From positions 19,373,501 through 19,437,500 of the forward strand of contig NW_026947492.1 of NCBI RefSeq assembly GCF_034190915.1: 64,000 nt of DNA, read 5' to 3'. The notes under the pieces were generated by a model. The model saw only the letters and a list, made by a program, of their open reading frames with translations. It had not been told where the DNA came from and did not search any database. The stretch comes from Cavia porcellus (lineage: Eukaryota > Chordata > Mammalia > Rodentia > Caviidae). Both the position numbers and the translations under genes were made by a program. Positions 1 to 11,873 of the stretch are shown piece after piece. Positions within the stretch are counted from its first letter, which is position 1, and each line of letters begins with the position of its first letter.

Positions 1-284
1 CTTCGCATAAAAGGCCATCAGAGCTCAGTTCCTAGCATCTCTTTTCAATAACACAATATTATCAGAGCTTGGTTCCAAAACTAGTCCCAGGAGAGGCTTT
101 TCCTAGACTCTTTGTCAAACAAAATGTCACTGGCTCACCAAATGATGAGAAGAAAAATTCTTCTTGTTTATTTCCCTAGTGAGGCAGAACGACTCAGCCT
201 TTTGACACCGTCTCCCTAGCTAGGTGGACGTGTGGGCAGGTGGGCAGGTGCCACGGAGCTGTTGCAAGGAGGTCACAATAAAAC

Positions 285-432
285 TCTGGGTCACCTGACT
301 AGCTTTGTGACTCCAAGCAAGTCATTTCACTTTCCTAACCTGTTCCTCCTATATAAAAGTGAGAGTGATAATATCTACTTCAGAGAGGTATTCCAAGGGT
401 TCAATACTAAATTGGGTAGAATTATTCCTTGT
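285..432 (+). mobile_element. MIR SINE fragment
   Basis: GTGACTCCAAGCAAGTCATT, CCTAACCTGTTCCTCCTATA and GTGATAATATCTACTTCAGA follow the MIR core and 3' end. Confidence 0.75.
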
Positions 433-1530
433 TAAGGAGATCAGCATAAGGTATGCTGTATACTTTGTCCATCTTCGGAACATACACTTTTATTTACCTC
501 TTCATGCAACAAATCTTCATTGATCACTTGGTAAACAAATTACATATAGAGGTATAAGGGTCTGAGCTTCTGCTTAGGGCTGTATGCTTAGTGGGGCACA
601 CAGGTTGTACACTGACAACCACAGTTTGGTGAGCTACATGTTAAGTTAGCACTCAGGTGCTGGAACTGTCCTAGGATGGGCTAGGTATCAGAGGCTACTC
701 CTGAGCTACGGGTGGTAGTGGATGTGGAGAGAAGGGTGCTGTAGCTCACTCAGTGCAGGTACGGACAGGAAAAGAAATGGTTACGAGTACTAAGATGCAT
801 TTCTGGAGCAGGCTGCCTGAGAACCCAGGGTCACCCAGCAGCCTAGTTAAGAGAGGGAATGGGGGTGAGGGGCGTCCTGACCTTTGAGGAAAGGCTGGCA
901 GGGAAGGGTGAGAGAGAGAGAAAGAACGGGATAAGGAGGGGTGGTTACAGGCGGGGCTTTGCAAGTTTTCAACGTCAGAATCTTCCCATGGGACTGGAAG
1001 TTTCCCCAAGGAAGCAAATCCTCCTGGGCAAGGTAAAGGGCTTCTTTGAAGGTGGGGGCTGGTCTTGGTTGAGTTAAAAGGCAGAATCACTTTACCTGGT
1101 TAATTCCCAGCCCCGCCAGTCTGTTTCTTCAGACAGAAAACAATTTGCATCTGCTCGAACTCTAGCCCGGTCTCTTGTCGGCTTTTGGCGACCCTGCCTG
1201 TCCATTCAGTCCCTCGTCTCAGAAACACCACTGGGTCATCCAGCAGTGGAAGCCAAGTGGAGAATACTCAGTCCTTGGCTCTGGAAGCTCACAGCTTCAC
1301 AGGACACACAGAAGAACAAATGGTAATAATTACCTGATAGGGCATGAAGTCTGGACTTCATTTTAGATAATGGTCAGAGTTACCGGGTGACTAGAAAAGA
1401 CAGAATGACCAGTCCTGTGTGGCGAAGAAAGGTCTTGAGAAAGAATTTGAAGAGCTGAATCTTGAAGGATTGGGGTTTTACTAGATCTAAGCATAATATC
1501 ACTACTGCCATTATCACGAATGACAATAGT

Positions 1531-1765
1531 CACCATTTATTAAAGCTTGAGTCCATGTCACTACAGAGCCCTTAACTATCCACTAAGCACCTTTGTTTGT
1601 GATAGAATAGAAAATCCGAAGAAACACCCTGTGCGTCAGGTATTACTGTTCCCATTTTTCAGAAATAGGAAAACAGTTGCTTGTACGATGTATTAGATCA
1701 CACGCTGGGGCGAGGATGGGCCTGGCGTTTGAATCCCGGTTTGGCTGATCTCTTCCACAGTCTCT
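1531..1765 (-). mobile_element. MIR SINE fragment
   Basis: The inverted MIR order is visible: GGTATTACTGTTCCCATTTT, a worn AGGAAAACAG, then GCGTTTGAATCCCGGTTTGG. Confidence 0.65.
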
Positions 1766-3949
1766 CCCACACTGACTCAGGATTAGCACGGAAAGCATAT
1801 GAAATAATCCACAGTTCAAACGCTCTCCACTCAAGGACACATTGAAATGAGGAGAGTTGCCATGTGCTTGGCAATGACTGCAATAACTACATGGGCAGAC
1901 TCTTGACTGAACTGATTCAGCATTGATCTGACTCAATATTTTCTGGCAATGGCTTGTCTCCTTCGGACAAGGGTACTTGCAGTGATCTTCATGGGCACAG
2001 TATTCACCCAGGTGTATATGGAGGGGATACTGGAAGAGAAATGGACACAGGTTGTCCTCAGAAGTTTATGATGCCTCGAGGAGACTTAGTTAACACCAAG
2101 AGCATAAGTTGAGAAAAGAGCACGATTAAGGCCCAGTCATACAGTGGACAGAGAGAGAGGCAGATCTTCCATTTGCAGAGAAGGAAGGTCGCAGCAGCCT
2201 TTGGGGACTGGATAGGAAGTGGATGGCGAGAGGAGAGGGAGCACTGGGTCTTCCAGAACAGAGGCTAAAAAATTTGTTTTTATGGCCCCAGCAAGCCATT
2301 GTAGACTTCTGCACAGAAAAGAAACACTAAAAACAAGTCTGTGTGCTGTTTTGGCTTCCTGGGAGCCCCTCTCTGGGATAACAGTTGAGTTCAGTAGCTA
2401 ATGAAGTGTCCTCAGAGAACAGAATGGGAGCATGTCACCCCATCGGGCTGGCTTCTTGTTCACAGGTGACAGTGATAAGGGTGGTGATGGAACAGAATGC
2501 AGACTGGTGAGGTTCCAAGGTCACAGAACACACTTGTGGCAGCCAGCGCTGCCCCTGGCTGGCCTCCTTAGCTTGCTTGCCCCAGCAGGGGTGGGAGGAG
2601 GCTAAAGCTCTGAGAGATTCCTGCCTTGGGGGGATGCTGGAGGGTGCTTAAAGGCAAACCATGCTGCATCACTGCACTTGTAGAGGAAAAAGTCCTCGAG
2701 TGGGCTCCGGAGTGAGAATATACCCTTTCCAGCTCTTAGGTCAACCAGGGCAGGATCCTTGGTGCTTTTTGCTCCTGGGATAAATCCAGGGTGGATTAAT
2801 TTCCCCAAAGTGGAAGGAAAACTCTTTGGTTCAGGCTTCTGGTCAGAAATTCTGGAGTCTTTTCTACTCATCTGCAGAAGGTCCTAGGGTGAGTTGGCAG
2901 AAGAGGTGAAGGCATTCCCTGCAGAAGCCTGCCCATCCCTGTGAGAAGGTGCCCAGGTAAAATGTACCTGTACAGGCAGGAGGGGACTCACTGAGAACCA
3001 AAGAGGTGGAGTGCAGACACTCCATTTCGGTGGGAAGCTGTGGGGACCTTAAGGAACTTTATTTCCAGTCTGACCATCCTGCTTTTTTCCTTGTTCCCAA
3101 AACGTCTGGACTGTCACATCAAGTCACACACAGCCCAATTTCTGGGTGTCGTTTCTCTGCCTCTGTGTCCTGGCCTTGCTTGTTGGAGGGGCTCACTCAG
3201 CTCAGGATCAGGAAATATCTCTGCAGGCTTCCTGTTAGCCATCAGAGGAGAGAACCTTGCAAGTGATGAGCACAATGTGCCAGGTCTCTGCCGGTGGTAT
3301 AAAAAGGTGCATCAGGTGCCCTCTTCCAGGGCCAGGCAGAGTGGCTCCCAGAGGAGGGCTGCTCAGGAAGGATCCCCACCACCCATCGGCACCTCCCTTC
3401 TCGCTGTCAACCCCAGACTGTCTTTCATTCTCCTCCAGCTTTCTGACATTCGAGTCGCCCTCCTTCTGCTCAGAAGAATTGCTGGCAGCGACAGAAAGGA
3501 GATTACAGACAATATTTCTGCCTTGAAGCTTTCTTCAGGCAATAGGGAAACAAGTAGAAGTAGCTGGTTGTCAGTTCTGGGAAAGGAGAAACCCAGGGAG
3601 ATTGTAGCCCTGAAGCAGCACCCTGCAGGGGGCATGCAGATGTCACCTCTGATTGTCCTTCTTCTTGCTGATGTGCATTTTATTAATCCCTGGGTGGGAA
3701 GTCAGTTGACCTCTCTTCCCTGACACTGGTGGGACTCCTCTCCAAGAGTTACAGCTCCTCCATGGTGTCCCAGGGCTGGGAGCAGACAGACGTGTGGCCC
3801 AAGAAGCAGAGGTATGCGTGGCTGCAGCAGGATTGGGCGGGACAGCTCTGGCCCTACAGGGCCACAAGGGCTATGACGAGAGAAGCCAAAGGAGACACGT
3901 AGCAGGCAGGGCTTCCTTTCTTTCTCACCTGACTCTCCTTGCAGAGAAG

Positions 3950-3951
<2 letters not shown>

Positions 3952-3987
<36 letters not shown>
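3952..3987. repeat. (TG)n microsatellite
   Basis: Uninterrupted GT dinucleotide run of about 18 units. Confidence 0.97.
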
Positions 3988-3989
<2 letters not shown>

Positions 3990-4534
3990 CATATTTGGGT
4001 TGTCAGGCCTAGGTACATGCTAGATTTTTAATAGACTAGCACTAATTTAAGCAGTTTGCATCTTCCCAGAGGAGGAAAAGAGAGAACAGCACAAACCTGC
4101 CCAGCACAGCTCTCCAGTCTGCCGTGCTGGCCTCAGACCTCTGGGAAGTAACGTTAGCAAAGTTCCAAGGCCTGGCTCACCAACAGATCACATCCACCTC
4201 TGCCTGGCCCTTCAGGGACCGCAACATTGGTTTGGCACTTAAGAGTCCTTACGCTCTCTTTGGATTTGTAAGAAACACAAGAATAACAACAGAGGTGGGG
4301 AACAACATATCTGGAGTTGGAAGATAATACCACTCGCTGGCCGTGTTCCTCTCTAGACCCGTGCTTGACTTTCCTAAACCTCGGTATCCATGTTCGTAAA
4401 ATCGGAACAATGGGCCGGCAAGGAAAAAGGCATTTCTCATCTGCCCTCTAGCAGGATGTAAAGGGCATTTCTGCATGTATTTTGTAGAAACTTTTAACAA
4501 ATATGCCTTTGGATTTGGCAAGTTGATATCTAAA

Positions 4535-4925
4535 AACTGACCCTACAGAAATGATCAAGTCTGGTGCAAAAGTCAGCTGCAAGAATGGGCATTATTTTTT
4601 TTCTAACTACAAAAACTAGAAATAATGTAAATGACATATGATAAAAATCTGGCTGATTAATTATAATACATCCATAAATATGATGCTGCATAACTATTAA
4701 AATTAGAGTATATATTTCCCCGACAAGGAAGTTTTGAGATATTGGTGACTATAAAAGGCTGGTTTCTGAACAGTATGTATTTTCAAGAAAGAACCGATTT
4801 ACTCCCCATGTTGGCTATAGTCATCTTTGTATTATAGGAGTGCATTTAACTTTTTCTATTGTATTTATCTATTTTCTACAATAAGCATGCGTGATTTTGT
4901 AAAGCTATTAAAGGTGTTGTATTAA
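4535..4925 (+). mobile_element. Old LINE-type relic, tentative
   Basis: ACTGACCCTACAGAAATGAT, ACTAGAAATAATGTAAATGA, TTATAATACATCCATAAATA and GCTGCATAACTATTAAAA resemble a common worn mammalian LINE 3' segment. The family is not certain. Confidence 0.5.
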
Positions 4926-7900
4926 AATGTCTACTCCTAAAGTTTAAGAACTGACTGAGATATTGCACATAAGGATACTTTGCAAACTGAGTGGCTACAC
5001 GGACATCTTTCTGACCACGAGAAGCTTATTGGAAAGGCATGACACGTATGTAAAATAACCGCAGTGTGAGACAGAGTGTGAGGAGACCTTGCATAGGAGG
5101 GCAAACAGCAGGTTACCACAGAAGGGGAAAAGTTACTGTTGGCTGCAAGGCAGCTGCAGATTGCTGGAGCCCAATATCAAAGAATGGCTGGGACAGTGAC
5201 GGTGAACCTCTTAATGCTTTTCATGATACACAGAGCTGTCCATGGCACGCATGCCTTATATCTGCCAGTGGTCTGGTCGGGTGGAAACACAGAACCAGGG
5301 CACTGAGAGTGCAAAAGAAGCTGCCTGTCCTAGAAGGTCAGTCAGCTGTGGTGCATTCGTGTGCTGGGAGGCCAAGGGTGGGGACAAAGCCAGTGACTTT
5401 TCTAGGTTGCAACACTGTAAATAGAAAGAAGGAAGGGTGATCTGCACCTTGATAGAGAGGGATGAGAAGAGCACAATGGGGAGAGAGAATTAAGTGGGGC
5501 TCAGTGGCGGCAGGAGTTGGACAGTATTTCAGGTGTGCAGCGTGCCTGGCTAGAGTCCTGGGAGTTGTCGGGGTTTATAGACATGGTGGCCTGGAGAAAG
5601 AGCAGGGTCCAGGGAGTGAGGGAGGAGTAATTTGGCTCACATGAAACCACCCAACCTCTGGGCTCCTCAGCATGGCTGCCCCAGGGGCCCTGTAACTGTG
5701 TCTCAGTACTCACCCTTCTTGGATGGAGTCCGGGCTGAGGAACAGGGAACGGGCGCTCATGGCAATGCAGGAGCTGTCCCCTTACCCCAGGACTGAGCTT
5801 CTCTCAGCCAGCTCCAGAACTTCTCACACCTGGGCCTCCTCTTTCCTGCATCTGAGACTTCCCGTCTCTCTCAGCATCCTGGATGCTCTCTCTCTGCCAC
5901 CCTCATCCCCCCAGGAGTGTGCGCATGGGTGCGCACACTTGGGCACATGTGGGAGGTGTGAAAGCCTTGTTGTGTCTCCATTTCCGCTTCCTCACAGCAG
6001 CTCCCAGCCTGGGCCACTGCTTCGCTCCCCTTGTTGTCATGTCACTGGTTAATTACATTCTTTACTGAGGTGCAAATGTGTTTTTACAAGGAGACTAAGC
6101 TGGCGTTTACTAGGAAGGAGCCCGTTAATGTTAAGGATGCATTTACCTGTTAATGCTAAGGTGCAGGGCTGGGGTCCTCGGCTGGAGATGCTGCCCAGAG
6201 TGCAGCCCCCATCCCATGACCATGACCCTGCTACCCCGGCTCCAGGCACAGCGCCCTAGAGCCAGACTAACAACGCATCCACCAAGAGAGACTGATGGGA
6301 CTGCTAAGAGGCACCTGGCTAGAGCTCATGGCAGCACTGACACCCGCCTCCAGGTGCAGGCACCCTGCTCATTTCAGATATTGAGAAAATTAATTCACTT
6401 CAATCTAAAGTGAAATAAGTAAGTTATCCAGCCAAAGCCACCTGCAGACCTCAGGTTGTCTCACCCCTTCACTGCTTTCAGTTCATCCCCTCTGCCCTGT
6501 GGCAGAGTCACCCTTTGCACCCCACCCCACCCAATCCACATCCCTCCAGACTCTCAGTCCAGGCATCCTAGGGACCCCACTCTCATCTGCAGCCTCAAAA
6601 GAGCCTCTGCTGCTGCCCCTCCCTTGGAATTCTACTTGAATCCCAGAACTCACAGGCAGAGACCGGGGGAGAGAGCTCAGGTGCACCTGGAATCGGGGAA
6701 CCAGACAGGTCAAAGAAAGTACTAGCAATGGTGGACAGGTTTGGGCTCCAAAACAGATGGCAGGGAAAGAGGGTGCTCTGTAACCGTGCTGGGGAGAGTC
6801 AAATGGCAAATATGGGAGGAAAGTGTGGAGAGGAAAAAGAATCTGTCCCTTCTAGGACAGAACATACTGGGGAGAGGAGGCGTGAACAGAGCCGGGAGCC
6901 CCCTGTGCTCTGATGTCCTGCTGGGTGCTGCTCTGCCCTCCCCTAGGTGCTCGGGCTGTACAGACCCGGAAGTCATTCTAGCCCAGCTGGGATTTAAAAG
7001 TGGAGAGTGAGGCTCCTCAAGACCACCCCAGAGGTGGGGCTCACCCTTTGAACATAGCTCCTCTTCCAGGCAAGTTTTCCTCTCTTCTGAAAGCTTCTAG
7101 CGCCAGCCAATCTTGGAACTGGTACTTAGCACCAGCAACCTTAGGCAGCAAAACTCTGCTGTTTTTTTGACGTCACCTGCTTAGCTCCTCCAGGACTAAG
7201 GCCAGGCCTTGTCCCTATGTGTTCCTTGAGTGATGAGTTCCTGGTGGAGAGGGACAGGCACTTGCTCATATCCATGGTGATCGTCGAGTTTATAGAACTC
7301 TCTGGCGAGCATGCAACCACCTGGGAATTACGTGGGTGTGCAGGTAATGAATGCAGTTCCTGGGCCTCACAGCCACATTCTGATTCTGTCAGCGGGGGGT
7401 GAAGACCAGTGAATCTGTACCCCAGGGCTTATGATGAAGGCTGAGGAAAGTGCATCCCAGGTGTCTCTGATAAACATGGAGAAACAGTTCTCTAGGATAC
7501 GTTAAGTATTTGAATAGAGAATCTCGTTTAATCCTCTTATCAGACAGGGATGTAGGGTTTTTGTTTTTTAAATCTTCTAAAGTAACTTCATGATCTCACA
7601 AACTTAAGTATCAGCAAGAGGCAGGATGTAGAGAGCCAATTATCCAGAACAACCTCTTTTTGCTTCCTAGTATGCCATATATGAGGGCTGCATCTGTCGT
7701 GGTGAGATCAGGCCCCGACTCCAAAGACCTCTGGCCAGGATTTTGTAAGTTTCCCTGACGTCCGAGGGCTACTATGACCTTACAGTTTATGAGCCTCCCT
7801 TCTGGGGACAGTGTGACCATGTTCCACACAAACGCTGGTTCTCTGCAGAGCGGGAGAGGAAGAAAGCAAGAGTGGGCCTCAGCCCTAGGGTCGGGGAACT

Positions 7901-8639
7901 GGCAGCAGGGACGGTCCTCTTCCTGTCTGTGCCGTAGGTGTAGTAAGGGGGTGACCAGCGTGCTCAAGCATGCTGTGGTTCCTTGAGGGAAGGCTGTCTT
8001 CAACAGTCAAGACTCCAGTTGCACTCTCTGGACAGCCCCAGATGGGGAAGAGTTGACACTTTCTAACATTTGGCCCCGTGTGGACAGTGATATGGCACAG
8101 AGCACACTGCACAGTGAGGACTTAGGAGGACAGGTGACTAAAAATCAGAGGACAGACAAGGGTTATATGTCTAGTGAGCCAGTTATAAGTGTACAGCACC
8201 CCTGTCCAGTGGCTCACTCTGGGACCGATATGGCATGGAAGTTCTTCCTTGGAACTACTCAATTGGTAGAGCTCCACTGTCTCCTGGCTGAGGCCATGGT
8301 TGCTGATCCAAACAGGCCATCTCGTGCCTGGGAGAAAGGATGTGCCCACTGCCACCACCTACATGGTGGAACATGGGGAAACAGGTCAGCAGGCTGCTGA
8401 CCTCTGGATGGACTTTGTCTTTCTGGAGAAGGGAAGGCTTCTATGGATTGGACAGAAGCAGACTCACACATCACCCTTGACCTTCATTCTCATCATCCCC
8501 CCAGAATGCATGCTTGCATGCACGTGTGCGTACATACCCACACACACACTACACTGTCTTTCCAAATGAGTGACATTAGGGTCTGTCCTGGGGACGACAT
8601 ACAGTTGAACTATTGCTAGGATGGGTGCAATTGGCAAGG

Positions 8640-8905
8640 ACAATTTTTGCAGCTAATGCTGGAAGTGTGGCAATCAGAGAAGCCGCCAGCTGTCTCACTT
8701 AAATTCTTAGCTCTTTTTTTAAAATCGTTTTGCTTACATAATCCACCCTCTTTTTATTTTCTAATTCTCTCCTTGCAAAGCTGGCACCAGAGGGGAAGGG
8801 CTGGGGTGGAGGGGGTAGCAATTACACATTAGTTTGGGGAGCATTTACATTTTGCAATTACAATTTAAAAATAAGTCTCGTTAATGATCTCCACGTGTAA
8901 TGACA
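8640..8905. promoter_or_regulatory. Candidate conserved non-coding block
   Basis: Unique sequence with CAGCTAATGC, CATAATCCACC, TCTAATTCTC, GCAATTACACATTAG, GCAATTACAATTTAAA and GTTAATGATC, a high density of TAAT/ATTA cores. Confidence 0.35.
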
Positions 8906-9439
8906 AACCTTAACTGACACACACACCCTCTCCCGGGCCTGCCTGCTACCTTGCCCAGAAGCCAGAGGCTCAGTGGAGGCAGAAGTTCCCAACGAGGGAC
9001 CAGAGGAGGTGGGGATGCCCAGATCTGAGGGGCAGCCAGGGGAATTTCATGTGCTTTTGAGGATGGAGATGGGGCTGAGGACGTGGAAACCAAGCCTTCT
9101 GGTCTCCAGTCCCCACCTCCTCCCTGAGCTCAGGTGGGACCCTGGCCCGTCCTGCTGAGCTCTGCTATGGTCAATCTCTCTTCTCAGAAAGCACCATCAT
9201 ACTCAGGGCTGTAGCAAAGGGACCCGAACTGCTGATGACCACCCAGGTCCTGTGGAGCAGAGGTGGACCCCAGTTCCTGAGAGCCAGTCAAGGCACCTGG
9301 ACGCCCATCGCTTGGGTAACAAGGATGATTATTTACTCCAAGTTCAGGAAATGAAGAGCGATTATTGATTCACCATATGGGAAAGACACTTCTCTTTTTA
9401 TGATTGAGTTAGTGCGTGTCTATCGGAGGCTTCTGGTTC

Positions 9440-9602
9440 CTGTGTCAGCTTAAGCTTTGAATCTGGACCACCTAAGCTCAGATGGTAGTTCTCCTGTTTA
9501 CTAGCAGACTTGGGCAGGTTGCAGCAGTTTCCCATCATCATGTTTGTGTAATTGGGGTAATCAGGGCACCCTCCTAGGGCTTCCTACAATATCTAGTGCA
9601 TG
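9440..9602 (+). mobile_element. MIR SINE fragment
   Basis: TTTGAATCTGGACCACCTAA, TTACTAGCAGACTTGGGCAG and TGTAATTGGGGTAATCAGGG are MIR core landmarks. Confidence 0.7.
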
Positions 9603-10002
9603 GAAATGCTCAGAAAGGATGGCTCCTGCCCCAGACCCTCCCCAGTACCCCCAAAGTGCTTTCTCCTCCTCATGTTAGAAGTTTTTCCTCCCTAGATACC
9701 AGAGACACTCAGGAAGGGTGTCACAAGCTCGCTTCTCTCTTTTCTGGGTGCTCCTTCAGTGGGGTGGTATTTTCTCTCTATCCACCAGCCAGAACCCAAT
9801 GCACATTTCTTATCAGGGGATGACGGTGCTGCGAACAGGAGCCCTGGAGGAGCCTTTCATTCTGAGAGCAGGAGCCTGTGCTCCTCACCCCCTACTCAGT
9901 TCCCCTCCAGCAAGTGCTGGTGTAGAAGCTGCCTGCTCCTCAGAGGCAGGATGTGTACTTTCATTCCCAGGTTATTTGACACGGTGCAATGTTATGTGTG
10001 AG

Positions 10003-10127
10003 GGTGGTGTGGCTCGGTGTACAGCACTGGCCTAGCATCACAAGTCTCTGGGTTAGCAAAGAAAATAAAGAAGGAGAGACAGAGAGAGAGAGAGACAGAG
10101 ACAGAGAGAGAGCCAGAGAGATTAAAT
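10003..10127 (+). mobile_element. Decayed ID-type SINE with GA-rich tail
   Basis: GTGGCTCGGTGTACAGCACT and GGCCTAGCATCACAAG resemble a worn ID body. The tail has expanded into an (AGAG)n/(AGAC)n repeat at about 10070-10120. Confidence 0.6.
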
Positions 10128-10147
10128 ATTGTCCTAAAAAGTTACGT

Positions 10148-10265
10148 ATTGAAAAAATTGACACATAATAATAGCACATGGTTATGAGGTAGAAATCCAT
10201 GCATGTACACAATGTGTAATGATTAAATGAGGGTAATTAGCACTTGTTTCTCCTTATTGTGTGTA
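10148..10265 (+). mobile_element. L1 3' UTR-type relic
   Basis: GACACATAATAATAGCACAT, then GCATGTACACAATGTGTAAT and GATTAAATGAGGGTAATTAG match the well-known 3' end of mammalian L1 copies. The rest of the element is not recognisable. Confidence 0.75.
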
Positions 10266-10659
10266 AAGGTCATTCTTTTGTGTAAAAGTCACTTTTTAAA
10301 CATAGATTGTATGAAGGACTGCTTTCCCCATCAGAATAACTAGACCTATCCCCGTTATTTCCAATGGCTGCATGTTTCTTTATTTATGTGGGTGTCTAAG
10401 TTTTTGTAAAATTAGAATTAAAGCGTGTGTAAAAGGCAAATAGTGTAAAAGATACAAAACAAGAGGCCCCCTTCTCTCTTCCACCGCTTAACCACAGTGA
10501 ACATCTTCTAATTTTAGTTATTTGGTGACCGATACTTATTGTGCTAAATAATACACTACATTTCCTCTTTCCTAATTTATCCTCCTGCAGTGCCCTGCTA
10601 CGAAACTTCAAAGAATCACCACACATTCTCTCCCTTCTGGTTTACAAAAGTTTGACAAT

Positions 10660-11170
10660 TTTTTTTTATTCAACTGTATCTAACAGTCTCTTTTAGTACA
10701 TATTAATATATATTATGTATGCTATATAGTATAATCTTATGTAGCATATGCTATGCATTATTATAAATATAAATCTTTTAAACCATAATGTAAAATATAT
10801 ACTAAATAATATACAGTATACATAACACTGAATTATGTATACTATTAGGTACTATAGGATTCACTATTTAATACATTTATATAGTATATCCTATATTATA
10901 CTAATAATATATAGTATTATACTATTATAAATTCAGTGCTATATATTAGTATATACATTAAAATTTCAAGTTCAAAACCTTTTTCTCTCTACTTTTAATG
11001 ACAGTTCTACCATATTATTTCTAATCTTACAGTGAAAGCTATATAAACATATGATGCCATCTGCTATTATAATCTATATTATTTAAACTACATATAATTA
11101 TATGTAATATATTTAAAGAATACATGTAAAATATATAGTATACAATATATACTATATATTATTCTATGTC
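10660..11170. repeat. AT-rich low-complexity block
   Basis: About 500 bases made largely of TATA, ATAT and TAATA motifs with many short palindromes (for example AGTATATACTA-type and TATATAGTATA-type words), broken by a less extreme stretch near 10975-11050. Confidence 0.85.
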
Positions 11171-11560
11171 TTATTTTTAATCCACTATTTTTAAATTGTT
11201 GAGATTTATTATAAGAATTATATTCTCTTGAATAACTGTAGTTCACATCCACATTTTGAAATACAGGTAATACTATATGAAAACATGTTAAAAGCATTTA
11301 ACCCAGTATGGGTATGGAACTCTTATTCAAACACATAACCACACAGTGTGATTTGTCTGCGAACAAGGAAATGAATCCCATATTCTAATCCTGGCTGCCT
11401 CGGTAGGCTCTCCTGACCACCACGGTGCAGCAGGCTGCTCTCTGTACCGACCTCCACCTTTGTTCTTTGCAGTGCTGGGACTGAACCCGGGACCTCCTGC
11501 GTCCCAGCTCTACCTCTCAGTTATGCTCCCGGCCATCTCTGGGAGGGCTTGACTCTTGAT

Positions 11561-11689
11561 GATCTTGTTCTTCCTCTGCTCTTCTCTTCCCCTCTCCTTC
11601 GTCCTCCTCTTCTTGTTCTCCTCCTCTTTTCCATTTACTCCCTCTTCTTTCCCGTCTCCCCCCTTCTCCTTTTTCTTCTTCTCTTTTTA
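11561..11689. repeat. Polypyrimidine tract
   Basis: About 130 bases of C/T with few purines, running into the B1-ID dimer on its right. Confidence 0.85.
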
Positions 11690-11873
11690 CAGTACTGGGG
11701 ATTAGACCCTAGGCTCTATACCTATTAGGCAAGTGTTCTACCACTGAGCTGCATTCCCTAGCCCTTTTAAAATTTATTTTTGAGATAATTTTGCGAAATT
11801 GCTTGAACTCGTGACCCTCCTGCCTCAGTCCCCCAAGCCAGTGGATCACAGGTGTGTGCCACCCCAGCTGGAC
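11685..11873 (-). mobile_element. B1-ID dimer SINE
   Basis: Read on the + strand, an inverted ID part (ACTGGGGATTAGACCCTAGG to GAGCTGCATTCCCTAGCCC) is followed by an inverted B1 part (TTGAACTCGTGACCCTCCTG, CCTCAGTCCCCC, CACAGGTGTGTGCCACC). This fixed order is the B1-dID composite known in squirrel-, dormouse- and beaver-related rodents. Confidence 0.8.

Noticed and set aside
3040..3723. Longest open frame in the window (227 codons, + strand), with a TATAAAAAGG word inside it at 3298-3307
   Set aside because: It has no recognisable domain, no splice or poly-A context, and unusual composition. Alternative frames on both strands are open over the same bases, so chance in GC-balanced DNA is the simpler reading. 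The TATA word lies within rather than before the frame and has no supporting promoter elements.
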